Below, piece after piece: positions 1-10,579 of a DNA stretch of 64,000 bases. Both the position numbers and the translations under genes were made by a program. The notes under the pieces are model-generated. The model had not been told where the DNA came from. It was given only the letters and a program-made list of their open reading frames with translations, and searched no databases. Positions within the stretch are counted from its first letter, which is position 1. Every line of letters begins with the position of its first letter. Location: positions 190,420,955 through 190,484,954 of the forward strand of contig JAHLJT010000631.1 in NCBI GenBank assembly GCA_031308135.1, read 5' to 3'. The DNA is from Acheta domesticus. Lineage: Eukaryota > Arthropoda > Insecta > Orthoptera > Gryllidae.

Positions 1-1783
1 TACTCCACAACTTCATACTAGCCCTGCAAAATTCAATAAGTCTGGGATGAAATCGATAGGTCTCCAGGTTCTTCAAAATCTAATCGTGTGGTACACTATC
101 AAAGGCTTTTTGGTAGTGAATCCCAGCCATGCTGAAATTACGTTTGCGTTTCTTTACATCATTCAAGATGACTTTATTCAGTAGCAAGATTTCCTTACAG
201 CCATAAGAGCCTGTACGACATCCTTTTTGTTTAGCTGGCATCTAATGATTCTTCTCTAGATGTCTGTACATTGTCAGCTATGTCTGCAGTTTTAACTTTG
301 TCCAGTACTGGCAGACAAATAATTGGCCTGTAGTTCTTCGTCAAATGGCTGTCTTCCGCTTTGGGTAGCAAATACGTGATGCCGCATGTGAGCCATTCTG
401 GGAGTTCCTTTGGGTTTTCTAAAATTTTATATACAGCCTTTGCTAGATGAGAATGTATTGCTGTTAATTTCTTAATACAATAAATCTGGATCTTATCAAT
501 CCCAGGGGATTTCCAGTTTTTCATGTTCTTAATTGCTTTAAAGAGGTTCTCTTCCGAGAATTCGTGAACATCTTCCACTGTTTCAACAAGTTCATCGGCA
601 GCATCAACTTCAGATTGAATCCAAGATGTGTCTTTGTTATAGGTTTTATAGGATCTGTCCTCCCAGATTCCTGCCCAAAATGCTTCGACGTCATCTCTTG
701 AAGGAGTGACAGCATTGCTATTCGGTTTTTGAGTCAGATTGCGATAGAATCTCTTCGCATCGGTTTCAAACAATCGGTTCTGTACACGGAAATCTATCCT
801 ACGTTTGTAACGACTAAGTTGTTGAGCCCATGCTTGAATTTTCTCTTTTAGCTTCTGAACTACCATTACCATCTGAACTTCTGCTTCTGCTCGATTTGGT
901 ATTTTTGTTCAACATTGAATATCTTTCGTTGAACTTTAGAGGTGTGCGTTGATTTAGAAGATGCTTCAGCTAAGAGTGATATTTCACGCCGAGTGCCGGC
1001 TATCCGTTTTATAATTCTTTTTTTCCGTGGGGGTACAGGGCTGTTTACTCTGTTTTGCTGTCGGCCGTCGGTGTTCTTGGCTGGCCCCAGAATTATCTAA
1101 GATACCAGACATCCAGTTGCCTATACTATGTGATTGATTTCAGTTATATCTAGATCTCTACCTGCGTTCTGTACCACCTCATTTAAGACAGAATTCCCCG
1201 TCTCTATTACTTTCATAGCTTTGGCATTTTCGTAGATTCTCCTCAAACGGTGCTCGAGATTCATATGGAAGTTGACGAACTCTTTCTATTTCGCGCGCAG
1301 AAGATTTCGAATCATGTCCTTATCGTGTAATTCATTGCCAGATGAATTTTCACCACTGACGTGTGTTTCATGAGAAAGAGATGAACCTTCCACGGGATCA
1401 TCATTTTCAAGTTCTACATGTTCGTCATGTGGATTGTTCGAACGAAATACATACTACGCATTTCTCTCAATGTCAGCAAGTTGTTCTGCTGTGAATTTTC
1501 CACTGCTGAGTATGTATTATCGTTGACTGGCAAGCTTCTTTGAGTCCAGAGTATGTCTCATATCTGGGTTCCGCTCTCTCCATACCTTGAAAACTTCTAT
1601 TTCTGAGCCCCCATTTTTCGCTTTTGCATAGTAAAAGCACCACATCACCTCCTTCGATTCATCCCGCGTCCGTCTCTGACGATGGTTTCGAGCTACTGCC
1701 GGCTTTGGGTCCCTGGGACTAACATCCGTGGGATGGCCAGACGTCGACAAGGTGACATTAGCTCGGTTTCTGATATGGGACAT
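1..1783 (-). pseudogene. Degenerate non-LTR retrotransposon (LINE) with reverse transcriptase, running off the window start
   Basis: This is a broken LINE polyprotein read on the minus strand. The N-terminal block (1783 to 1517) has a basic stretch and the motif WRERNP, then KKLASQR; the same frame continues past in-frame stops to about 1290. The block at 872-231 is open for 213 codons and matches the finger region of reverse transcriptase: NWKSPGIDKI, then PEWLTCGITYLLPK, then NYRPIICLPV. After a frameshift near 235-300 the remaining part reads KGCRTGSYGCKE and YQKAFDSVPH, followed by a stop. The residue where the first catalytic aspartate of the palm normally sits is histidine (IHYQKAFDS). 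The copy is therefore dead by stops, frameshift and loss of an active-site residue. The 3' half lies outside the window. Assignment to a LINE is firm; the clade is not decided. Confidence 0.85.
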
Positions 1784-1849
1784 TGGTAGAACAAGACACG
1801 TTAAGATTTATTATATTTCTTGTTCTATCAATTTTGCTCATTGTTTTTA

Positions 1850-2050
1850 AGTGAAGATTCGCAGGTCGCAAGTTCGAGTTCACAGATGACTCTTAACCCT
1901 TGGGTTGTTTCCTGCCATCTGTTACTGCGACCCACAGTAGCCTCGGGACATCCCCCTGCGGGGCCCAGGAAGAGGTCCCTCCGATCGCCAGTCGGCATTA
2001 CTAAATCCTATGGGATTTTCACTGACTGCTGAAGGCAGCCTCCTTCGCTG
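1850..2050 (+). repeat. Possible tRNA-derived SINE fragment
   Basis: A box-B-like string (caagttcgagttc) near 1869 is followed by about 170 bases of moderate GC with short inverted repeats. The expected box A is not clear, so this is only a candidate. Confidence 0.3.
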
Positions 2051-2154
2051 ACTAATGAAAGTTTATAAGAATATTTACTCGATTTTCACAAGAAATTTAA
2101 AGAATGTTTTTCAAGCAGAGCTTCGAGCTAGGCAATATTGACAAGGGAATATTC

Positions 2155-2356
2155 ATTTTGGAAAAAATCCTACCATCAGTTTAGGCGCTAGTGTTGTTCG
2201 CAGACGGAAGGTGGACGGACGTTTGAAAAAAACGGCTTTTTCGGTATTATTGGTCCCCAAAATGTGTATTTCCGTTGAAATCTCGAAATTGGTTTTTCGC
2301 AACATTACATAACTTTCTCTGGTAGGAAAGGTAGTTTCTATAACTTTCTCTATACT
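2155..2356 (+). repeat. Family R fragment (3' end of the unit)
   Basis: It carries the family R signature: 'tttaggcgctagtgttgttcgcagacgg' in diverged form near 2180, then an end resembling 'acattacataactttctct'. The same blocks recur at 13.5-14.7, 17.6-18.4, 24.1-25.9, 29.6-31.2 and 59.4-61.9 kb. Confidence 0.5.
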
Positions 2357-2940
2357 ACGTTTATACGAAAAATAACATGCAACGTTATGCAAACATTACA
2401 AACAATCCTAGAACGTCTATGGTAAGTTTCATAACCACTAACAACAAAAGAATCACGATGGAAAATTCCAATTCAGTATTTTAGTTTGAAATTAATAAGT
2501 ACTGAGTCGGACTAGTTAACTCATTTAAAAATGTACTAGTGGGGTTTGCTCGGTATATATTTGGAAAATGGGCTCCGATATATGAGAATTCTTCAAATTA
2601 TAAGCCCTAATTCAGCATTACAACATGGGCTGTTTTACGCTGTGCAGTCCGACGCCGACAGAGGCAACCCACAACGCATTCCAAAGCTCCCGCACCTCGA
2701 TGCCTGAAATGCTCGTAGAAGAGCGGGGCACGTGTCCGCGATTACGCTCCTGGCAGCTTCCGGCCCAGAAGTTAATGCTGGTAGGGGGCGGGGCGTGGAA
2801 TAAATACGCACGGTGTTCCTATCGGGTACCTCCGCCCCCCCCCGCACATCGAAATCACCCCCCCCACACACACACACACACTCACTGCGAACTCTCCCCG
2901 CCTTCGTTCGCTCTTTGATGTTTCCATCTGCTGTGGTTGT
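2357..2940. other. AT-rich stretch, then a small GC-rich patch with a CA microsatellite
   Basis: Positions 2357-2620 show nothing recognisable. Positions 2630-2860 are GC-rich and end in C-runs and a (CA)n tract at about 2865-2882. No coding evidence. Confidence 0.5.
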
Positions 2941-2948
2941 GTGATGAC
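2941..2948. repeat. 8-bp target duplication, left of hAT copy 1 (gtgatgac)
   Basis: The octamer fits the hAT target consensus nTnnnnAn. It does not match the octamer on the right of the same element, but is the exact reverse complement of the left flank of copy 2 (20734-20741). Confidence 0.85.
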
Positions 2949-3120
2949 CAGGGACCGAAAAGGTATTGAATACCGGTAAAAATACCGGTAAAATACCGGT
3001 ATTTTTTCATACCGGTATAAAATACCTTTATTCTTTTATACCGGTAAAATACCTTTATAGGACGTCTATACCGGTATGGACGTCCATAAAGGTTATACCG
3101 GTATTATACCGGTATTTTCA
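2949..3120 (+). repeat. Left subterminal region with ACCGGT palindromes
   Basis: About eight copies of the self-complementary string taccggta/ataccggtat occur in 170 bases, together with GACGTC palindromes. hAT transposases are known to bind short subterminal repeats, so these are candidate binding sites by inference. Confidence 0.7.
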
Positions 3121-3264
3121 ATGGAAATAGTGCCGCGTGCCCCACACACGCGCCACAAACGCGTGCCACACGCGCTCGCGGCAAACCCACGCGCGAGCTA
3201 ACCACACGCGCGCGCCCACACACGCGCGCGCCAAACACACGCGCCCCAAACACATGCGCGCGCC

Positions 3265-4035
3265 AACACGTGCGGGCATCAAACACGCGCGCCGAACAAA
3301 CGCGCGCGCTGAACAAACGCGCGCACCGAACAAACGAGCGCGCCGAACAAACGCGCGCGCCGAACAAACGCGCGATCCGAACAAACGCGCGCGCCGAACA
3401 AAGGCGCGATCCGAACAAACGCGCGATTCGAACAAACGCGCGCCGAACAAACGCGATCCGAACAAACGTGCGCGCCGAACAAAATCGCACGCCTAACAAA
3501 CGCGCGCGCCGAACAAACGCGCGATCCGAACAAACGCGCGCGCCGAACAAACGCGCGATCCGATTAAACGCGCGCGCCTAACAAACGCGCGATCCGAAAA
3601 AACGCGCGCACCGAACAAACGCGCGATCCGAACACACGCGCGATTCGAACAAACGCGCGATCCGAACAAACGCGCGATCCGAACAAACGCGCGCGCCGAA
3701 CAAACGCGTTATCCGAACAAACGCGCTATCCGAACAAACGCGCGCGCCGAACAAACGCGCGATCCGAACACACGCGCGCGCCGAACACACGCGCGCGCCC
3801 AACAAACGCGCGCGCCGAACAAACGCGCGATCCGAACACACGCGCGCGCCGAACAAACGCGCGATCCGAACACACGCGCGCGCCGAACACACGCGCGCGC
3901 CGAACAACCGCGCGCGCCGAACAAACGCGCGCGCCGAACAAACGCGCGCGCCGAACAGACGCGCGAGCCGAACAAATACGCGAGCTGAACAAACGCGCGC
4001 GCCGAACAAACGCGCGAGCCGAATAAACGCGAGCG
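3265..4035 (+). repeat. 17-bp CpG-rich minisatellite (about 45 units)
   Basis: The unit alternates between acgcgcgcgccgaacaa and acgcgcgatccgaacaa. The cgcgcgcg cores are alternating purine-pyrimidine. The unit length is not a multiple of three and contains few stops, which creates long arginine/alanine-rich open frames on both strands that are not genes. Confidence 0.9.
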
Positions 4036-4120
4036 CCTAACACACGCTTGCACCTATCACACGCGCGCTACACACTTATGCGCTATACACTGACGCTCTA
4101 TGCACCCACGCGCTATATAC

Positions 4121-4158
4121 ACTCGCTCTTTCTTTCTCTTTCTCTCTTTCGATTTCTT

Positions 4159-4192
<34 letters not shown>
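4121..4192 (+). repeat. (TC)n(CA)n microsatellite
   Basis: A pyrimidine-rich run passes into pure (TC)n and then (CA)n. The mirror copy is at 22656-22727. Confidence 0.9.
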
Positions 4193-4193
<1 letters not shown>

Positions 4194-4562
4194 GTACACA
4201 TTCGGCAAAGCGTTTGTTGGGGCCTACGGTCAAACATCCTCTCTCATATTTCAATTCTACTCACTACGAAAAGAAATTAATAGCGTGGAGTATATAGGTC
4301 GAGTGCGTTATCCTCTGCCGAACCGGAGACGCTCCTGGGTCGAAACGCTGACCTCCGGAAACTGCCTACGCAACGGCGCAGCCCTCGCACTTCTTACAAA
4401 GGGAAACTGATTCCGAGAATCGGAATGCGCCAAGGAACGTTGCGTGAAGTCTTATCAACCGATGTCAGATTTCTATCGCCTTCGTTCTTTCACAACTGAT
4501 GTCGAAGGTCATATCCTGGCAGAGGCCGCCGGCCCGACCACGCGCGGCGATGTCTGCACTTC

Positions 4563-4853
4563 GAGATCTTTCCTTCCTCTTGTCCTATCCTCACCCCTTC
4601 ACTTACACTTACACTAACATGCATTACACTGTCATACATGCCGGAAGACCGCGCGGGAGCTTTTGCCGGCTGGGGAGGGGGGCGCTGGTGGGAGATACCT
4701 GGTTGAGGGAAATCCCGCTAATCGACGGTACGTCGGCGCCTGATCTTGCAATGCAATAAGGAAGATCACTGCCACCTCTCGTAGAAAACGCCCTGCACTT
4801 ACGGGGTTAGCAATTGCCGCGCTCGGAATCACTTATAATCATTCAATCGTTAA
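4563..4853 (+). mobile_element. SINE family A, 3' part, captured inside the hAT element
   Basis: It aligns block by block with the other SINE A copies: gatctttccttcctct, then tcctatcctcacccc, the paired cttacacttacac, gctggtgggagatacctgg, and the 3' end cggaatcact. The tRNA-like head is missing. The same fragment is in both hAT copies, so capture preceded duplication. Confidence 0.8.
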
Positions 4854-4973
4854 TAGGAACACACTCTGACTAGTCTCCTGAGGTCTAATAGTGTAGAGCG
4901 TGAAAGAGTGTGTATTTAAGGCGAAAGGATTAGGAACAAAAGACAATGTCCGATCAGTGGCCCGTTCGGGCTC

Positions 4974-5820
4974 CCACACGCGCGCGTTCGCGCCCAACCC
5001 ACGCGCGTTCGCGTCCCCACACGCGCGTTCGCGCTCCCACACGCGCGTTCGCGCTCCCACACGCGCGATCGCGCTCCCACACGCGCGATCGCGCTCCCAC
5101 ACGCGCGATCGCGCTCCCACACGCGCGTTCGCGTTCCAACACGCGCGTTCGCGCGCTCACACGCGCGCGCGCGACCTCACGCACGTTTGCGCCCCGACAC
5201 GCGCGTTCGTTCCCTTACACGCTCGCACGACTCCACAAGCGCGTTCGCGCTCCCACACGCGCGTTCGCGCTCCAACACGCGCTTTCGCGCTCCCACACGC
5301 GCGTTCGCGCGCCCACACGCGTTTGCGCCCTGACACGCGCGTTCGTTCCCTTACACGCTTGCACGACTCCACAAGCGCGTTCGCGCTCCCACACGCGCGT
5401 TCGCGCTCCCACACGCGCGTTCGCGCTCCCATACGCGCGTTCACGCTCCCACACGCGCGTTCACGCTCCCACACGCGCGTTCGCGCTCCCACATGCGCGT
5501 TCGCGCTCCCACACGCGCGATCGCGCGCCCACACGCGTTTGCGCCCCGGCACGCGCGTTCGTTCCCTCACACGCTTGCACGACTCCACAAGCGCGTTCGC
5601 GCTCCCACACGCGCGTTCGCGCGCTCACACGCGCGCGCGACCACACGCGCGTTCGCGCTCCCATACGCGCGTTCACGCTTCCACACGCGCGTTCGCGCTC
5701 CCACACGCGCGCGCGACCCCACGCGCGTTTGCGCCCAGACACGCGCGTTCGTTCCCTTACACGCTCGTACGACTCCACAAGCGCGTTCGCGCTCCCACAC
5801 GCGCGTTCGCGCGCCCACAC
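4974..5820 (+). repeat. 20-bp CpG-rich minisatellite with higher-order structure (about 42 units)
   Basis: The basic unit is cacacgcgcgttcgcgctcc. A diverged block containing gactccacaagcgcg recurs near 5229, 5366, 5580 and 5770, showing higher-order amplification. A 20-bp unit read in any frame returns every 60 bases, so stop-free frames of 300 or more codons arise trivially. Confidence 0.9.
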
Positions 5821-5859
5821 GTCAGATTGTTTCCCTTCGAAACCTGTATGATTCTACTG

Positions 5860-6106
5860 AAATACCGGTATTTTGTCATGAAAATACCGGTATTTTCATG
5901 AGAAAATACCGGTAAAATACCTCTATTTAGAGGTATTTTACCGGTATAGACGTCGAATAAAGGTAAAATACCTCTAAAAATACCGGTATTTGACGTCTTA
6001 TACCGGTATTTTTTAAGGTATTTTGAATAAAGGTATAATAGAGGTAAAGGTATTTCTATACCGGTATAAATACCTTTACCGCTATTATTTCGGTATTCGG
6101 TCCCTG
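5860..6106 (+). repeat. Right subterminal region with ACCGGT palindromes
   Basis: About seven ACCGGT palindromes plus GACGTC sites occur up to the right terminal repeat. One of them, at 5984, carries the only base I find that differs between the two hAT copies. Confidence 0.7.
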
Positions 6107-6114
6107 GTATGTAC
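6107..6114. repeat. 8-bp target duplication, right of hAT copy 1 (gtatgtac)
   Basis: It fits nTnnnnAn but differs from the left octamer of this copy. It is the exact reverse complement of the right flank of copy 2 (23900-23907). Confidence 0.85.
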
Positions 6115-6286
6115 AATGGCAATGAAGTCGTTTTTATGCATTCAAACACGTAGCATGAAGTCTCCGAAGTTAAAGGAAGTCATAATTACTGTTTTTATTT
6201 CTTGACAACAGCTCTCAAAGAACTTTCTAAACCTAATACTTGAAAAACAAATCAATGTAACAGAGGATTTTGTATTTACGATTTGT

Positions 6287-6500
6287 TCATTAGTGATTCT
6301 GAGCGCGTCAATTGCTAAGGTCAATAGTTCTTTATGTGTAGTGCACGTTTATTTCACATGAGGTGACGGTGATCTTCCCCGCTGTATGACGAGATCCGGC
6401 GCCGAATTACCCGTCGGTTTCCGGAGTTTTCCCTAACCAGCTATCTCGCACCAGCGGAGCACCGTCCCCCAGCCGGGACAAGCTCTCAGCTCAGGGTAGG
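6287..6500 (-). mobile_element. SINE family A fragment (3' part)
   Basis: On the minus strand it shows family blocks: agctgagagcttgtcccggctggg in diverged form, gctggtgcgagatagctgg-like, ccggcgccggatctcgtca-like, and the 3' end gaatcac. Head and tail repeat are lost. Confidence 0.7.
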
Positions 6501-7150
6501 TTCCCAGCATTTGTGGTAGAATTCACTAGACAATGGCTGCATTCAACCTAGATATGTTGCTAGTGCCGAAAATCTTATCATAATTGTCAGGACTCGACCT
6601 TTAGGACATCGCAGTCAGAAGCACTGCATTTTTATCAATTGATGTCCTAAGCGGGTTTGAATTCATGAAATACGGACTCTTTTCCAATAAAGAAAGTATA
6701 AATGATCAATTGGAATAATTATGCTAACGCATGTATCTCAATTCACTGTTGTGAATCCTTGTTCACTGTTATGCACTGTCAATTGTAAATCCGTGTCCCT
6801 ACTTCATTTAGAATCTTTTACTCGCATCGTACAAGATCAATTTATTATCAACATTTCTTGATTTCTCAATTTACATTTCTTGACTTAATTTTAGTATTCT
6901 GGGGAATGTTTACGTAAATGATCCAGTGAGAAATTGTGATACGTAGAGCGTGGCTCAGAGCTAGAGAAAAGGGAATCGCGGCTGTGTTGTGTTCGAAGTC
7001 CCTGTCTTCCGCTCGAGGGCGTATTATTTGAAGATTTGGGCTGCGACGTGTGGGCCTTTATTATGCTACCTGCAGAGCCACCGCGGGCTCCGAGCGCTGC
7101 AGAGGTCGCACTACAGAGGTGCAAACCAGCGCACGGACGAGACGGAGGCG
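6501..7150. other. No recognisable feature
   Basis: AT-rich single-copy-looking DNA up to about 6980, becoming GC-rich toward the minisatellite. No coding or RNA signal was seen. Confidence 0.4.
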
Positions 7151-7159
7151 CACGATGGC

Positions 7160-8160
7160 AGCGATGGAGAGGGCGATGGAGGTGGTAGAGCCGTCGGTGG
7201 AGAGTGGTAGTTGGGGTGCGGAGGGGGAGGTGCAGGCGGAGGTGGAGGTGGTAGCAGTGACGTTGGGTGAGGGTGAGGGGGCGCATCTGCAGGAAGAAGT
7301 GGAGTTAGAAGTGTGGCGGAGGTGGAGGGAGAGGCGGAAACGCTGGCGGAGGTAGAGATAGAGACGGAAGTGGAGGAGGCAGGGGATGCGCTGGCAAAGG
7401 CGCAGGCGGAGGCGAAAATAGAGGCAGATGCAGTTTCTTTAGCGGAAGTGGCAGGCAGAAGCGATGGAGAGGGTGGCGGAGGTGGAGGCTGCAGAGACGG
7501 CATCGGTGGACGGATATAGTTGAGATGGCGGCGGCGGAGGTGGAGGTGCAGGTGGCGGTAGAGACGGAATTGGCGGCAGTGGTGGAGGCGTTGGGATAGG
7601 TGGCGGCGGAAATGGAGGTGGAGTCGCAAACGCAAACGAAGCCGGAAGTGGAGTCGGAAGTACGGCGGGGGTGGAGGCTGAAACGGAAGCGTTGGCGGAG
7701 GTGGAGGAGGCGAAGGAAAAGGGGACGATAAGAGGCAGATGGTGGCTGAAGTGGCAGTTAGCAGCATTGGAGAGGGAGGCAGAAGCGGCGACTGCGGTGG
7801 CGGCGTCGGTTGAGGGAGCGGTGGCGGAGGCAGGGAGTGCAGGTAGAGGCAGAGATGTAGGCGGAGGCGCTTGCGGAAGCTTTGCGGGAAGTGGTGGCGG
7901 AAGTGGAGGCGGAATCGCTGACGCAGACGAAGCCGGAAGTGGAGTCGGAAGATATGCGGAGGTGGAGGCTGAAGCGGAAGCGCTGGCGGGCTTGGAGATG
8001 TAGGAGAAGAAAGAGGTAGAGGTGCAGATGGAGGCGGAGAGTATGGCGGAGGTGGCGGCGGAAGTGTGGTGGAAGTGGAGGCTGAAATGGAAGCGCTGGC
8101 GGACGTGGAAGCGGAGAAGGCGATAGAGGCTGAATGGGAAGCGCGGGCATAGTCGAAGGG
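7160..8160. repeat. Degenerate GGAGGTGGAGGC-type minisatellite
   Basis: Purine-rich hexamer/trimer repeats (ggaggtgga, gcggaagtgg) have a longer period of about 290 bases: a block with acgaagccggaagtggagtc occurs near 7636 and 7928. The 405-codon open frame on the minus strand here is Pro/Ser/His low complexity without a recognisable domain. Confidence 0.7.
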
Positions 8161-8369
8161 AGAGGCAGATGCGGTGGCTTTACGGAAGTGGAGATGGAGG
8201 AAGGGCTGGTAGTGGTAGTGGCAAGGCAAAAGTGGAAGTTGCAATGTTGGCGGTGACGGAAGGAGGCGGGCAGGTGTGCAGAGAATGGCGGGGACGAGTT
8301 GGAGTGGTGGCAATGGGGGTGGGGCCACGAGAACAGGCGCAAGTGGGAGGGTGGGGATGGCTGCGAAGG

Positions 8370-8820
8370 TGGCGGGGCGACGGGGCGGCAGGGAGACGTG
8401 GTGGCGGGGAGACAGGGCAGAGGGAGGCGGGACTGGGGGAGGCTCGGCGGGGATGGTGGGGCGGCGAGGCGACGGGGTGGCTGCGGGAAGTCGGGGCTGG
8501 GGGGAGGAGGGGCTGGGAGGAGGCGGGGCCGGGGGTGGCGGGGCTGGGGGAGGCGGGGCCGGGGGGTGGCAGGGGCTGGAGGGAGGCGGGACTGGAGGGA
8601 GGCAGGGCTGGAGGGAGGCGGGGCTGGAGGGAGGCGGGGCTGGGGAGAGGCAGAGCTGGGGAGAGGCGGGGCTGGGGAGAGGCCTGGCTGGTGGAGACGG
8701 GGCTGGGGAGGGGCGGGGCTGGGGAGGGGCGGGGCTGGGGAGAGGCGGGGCTGGGGAGAGGCGGGCTGGGGAGAGGCGGGGCTGGGGTGGCGGGGCTGGG
8801 GAGAGGCGGGGCTGGGGTGG
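8370..8820. repeat. GC-rich minisatellite, units like ggcggggctggggagag
   Basis: Units of about 16-18 bases, interleaved with ggaggcggggctggag variants, are repeated in tandem across the block. G-runs of four are regularly spaced. Confidence 0.8.
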
Positions 8821-8930
8821 CGGAGCGGCGGGGCGGCGGGCGGCGGCGGGGCGGCGGGGCGGCGGGGCGGCGGGGCGGCGGGGCGGCGGGGCGGCGGGGC
8901 GGCGGGGCGGCGGGGCGGCGGGGAGGCGCG
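8821..8930. repeat. 8-bp array GGGGCGGC
   Basis: Near-perfect tandem repetition of ggggcggc for about 75-100 bases. The regular G4 runs have G-quadruplex potential on the plus strand. Confidence 0.85.
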
Positions 8931-8940
8931 ACGATAGAGC

Positions 8941-9910
8941 CGGCGGTGGCGCGCGCGTTTGAGGTTCCTTGGATTCCTCGCACGTCCAGATATTGCAACT
9001 AAAGTCTCAGTGCATTATGGAGCCGATCCGAAGCAGTAGATATGACTTCCCTCACGTTCCCTGCAGGCGGGCGGGCACTGTTCGCGTTGTTCTGTTCCGC
9101 GCTCGCCGCTCGCGCGCACTACAAAAATCCAATCAGCAAAACCTCTAGCCATAAAATTCTGTTTGAGGAGACTAATACATTTTGAACGGAATTAAATTGT
9201 CAATTATCGGCGATAAAACCGCAATTTTTAAGTGTACTCATTTGCAGCACGTACAATGAATATTTTTCATTAAAGGAAAATTGTTCTCTTCACCAGTCAG
9301 AGAGGATTCTATAGAAACGATGAAAGTTTTTTGTAATGTTTTTCAGTCTTTTTGCAATTATTTCTCAAATTTTGAAATCGGTCGACCAGTCGGTAAATGT
9401 ACACCGGTCGGTGAGAAAATAGATTTTAAAACCAAGCAGACTACCTGAGAAAAGTTTAGGAGCAACAAGACCCTTATATATTACTTATTTATTATATTAT
9501 ACACATACATTTATACATTGTAAATCACTTTAATATTATATTACATGTACGTAGTAGAATATACATTGGTGGTATATTGTATTATAGCTTACGCTGTGAC
9601 TCCATTTCGGCCCACTGTGCACCGTGCCGCGCTCGAACGCGCGTCCAAGTTGTGGACGTGCCTGCGAGGGAGCGGAGACTCTGAGCCCTCAGCCACGTCC
9701 CAGTCGTTTCACTCGTCGCGCCTCCGAGCCCCCCCCCCCCCGCCCCTCATCCATGCGCCCCGTCAGCCCTTTACTCCAGGCGCCCCCACTGCCCTGCACT
9801 CAGCGTCTAGCAAATGGCAGGGTTGTTAGGTAGTGAACTCGTTACAGGTTGTTTCTGGAGAACGGCTGTTTTATAACTCTGCTCCGAATTCACGTCCTAC
9901 ATTGGTAGTA
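8941..9910. other. No recognisable feature
   Basis: AT-rich from 9120, with a C-run near 9729-9743 in a short GC patch (9600-9830). No supported gene. Confidence 0.4.
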
Positions 9911-10440
9911 TCGGCTGTGTAGCTTAGAGGTAGCATCGTTGCCTCTCAAGCTTCACTGACCGAAAGGTTCTAGGGTTCGAGATCCCACAGTGTCGGATTT
10001 TTTGCAACAAGTTTATGTACTTGGTTCGATTCCACCATTTTCTGGAGAATTCTAGCAGCGGGCTGCTCTAATCGGTAATTGTTCATTGTTTCTCCGATCA
10101 ATGCCAGAGCGAACGCCAGAGCAGTGCCCCAACAAACAGCCACAGACAGCTCGCGAGCTTTTCTTCCTCTTTCTTGTCCTATTCTCTCTCTTCATATACA
10201 CATACTACACTATCGCATATGTCGGGAGACGATTAGGGAATTTAAAGCTTTAATTCACAACTGGAGCGACACTACGTTGTAGGAGACACCTGGAGGGGAA
10301 AACTTCACAAGCCGACGAGTAGTTATGCGGAGTATACTACGTTCCAGCGGTGCAAGAACATCTCCACCCCCCAAGATATAATATCCACTGCACTTACAGT
10401 ACTAACAATCTAATTACCAAGAATTCCTACTGACTCAATA
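9911..10440 (+). mobile_element. SINE family A, diverged, nearly full length
   Basis: The tRNA-like head has box A gtagcttagaggtagc and box B gggttcgagatccc. It is followed by the family body (ctggagaattctagcagcgg, ccagagcagtgcccc, the pyrimidine block near 10165) and a decayed 3' end near 10440. Confidence 0.7.
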
Positions 10441-10579
10441 TCCGCCAACGCGATACATCAAATTTATTTCTGCCAGCATTTAATCTCTATAGATTCTAAG
10501 ATATTTGGACAAGTCGACGAATCATGGTAAATCGTGGCTACCGAAAGTTAACAGCACGCAAGAAAAAAAAATCTTCCAG

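Larger units (their letters stand above)
2949..6106 (+). mobile_element. Non-autonomous hAT-like element, copy 1 (3,158 bp)
   Basis: The ends are an 11-bp terminal inverted repeat, CAGGGACCGAA at 2949 and its complement ending at 6106. The CAGGG start together with 8-bp flanks of form nTnnnnAn points to the hAT superfamily. Inside are, in order, a left arm dense in ACCGGT palindromes, a 17-bp CpG-rich minisatellite, a TC/CA microsatellite, a piece of the tRNA-derived SINE family found elsewhere in the window, a 20-bp CpG-rich minisatellite, and a right arm again dense in ACCGGT. No transposase-like coding is present, so it must have been moved in trans. A reverse-oriented copy of the same length lies at 20742-23899. 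Which strand is 'forward' is arbitrary. Confidence 0.9.

Noticed and set aside
3104..4053. Cys/Phe/Val/Arg-rich repeats on the minus strand resembling a repetitive protein
   Set aside because: They are translations of the 17-bp minisatellite in three registers, with no start, domain or composition typical of a gene.
3265..5820. Regular short repeats suggestive of CRISPR
   Set aside because: Units are directly adjacent without unique spacers, and the setting is eukaryotic.
4900..5901. 333- and 301-codon plus-strand open frames (also mirrored at 20947-21948) that look like genes by length
   Set aside because: They lie in the 20-bp minisatellite; all frames are open because the unit has few stops. 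The residues only repeat Arg/Ala/His/Ser patterns.
7111..8328. 405-codon proline-rich frame on the minus strand
   Set aside because: Low-complexity translation of a GGAGGTGGAGGC-type array; overlapping frames are equally open.
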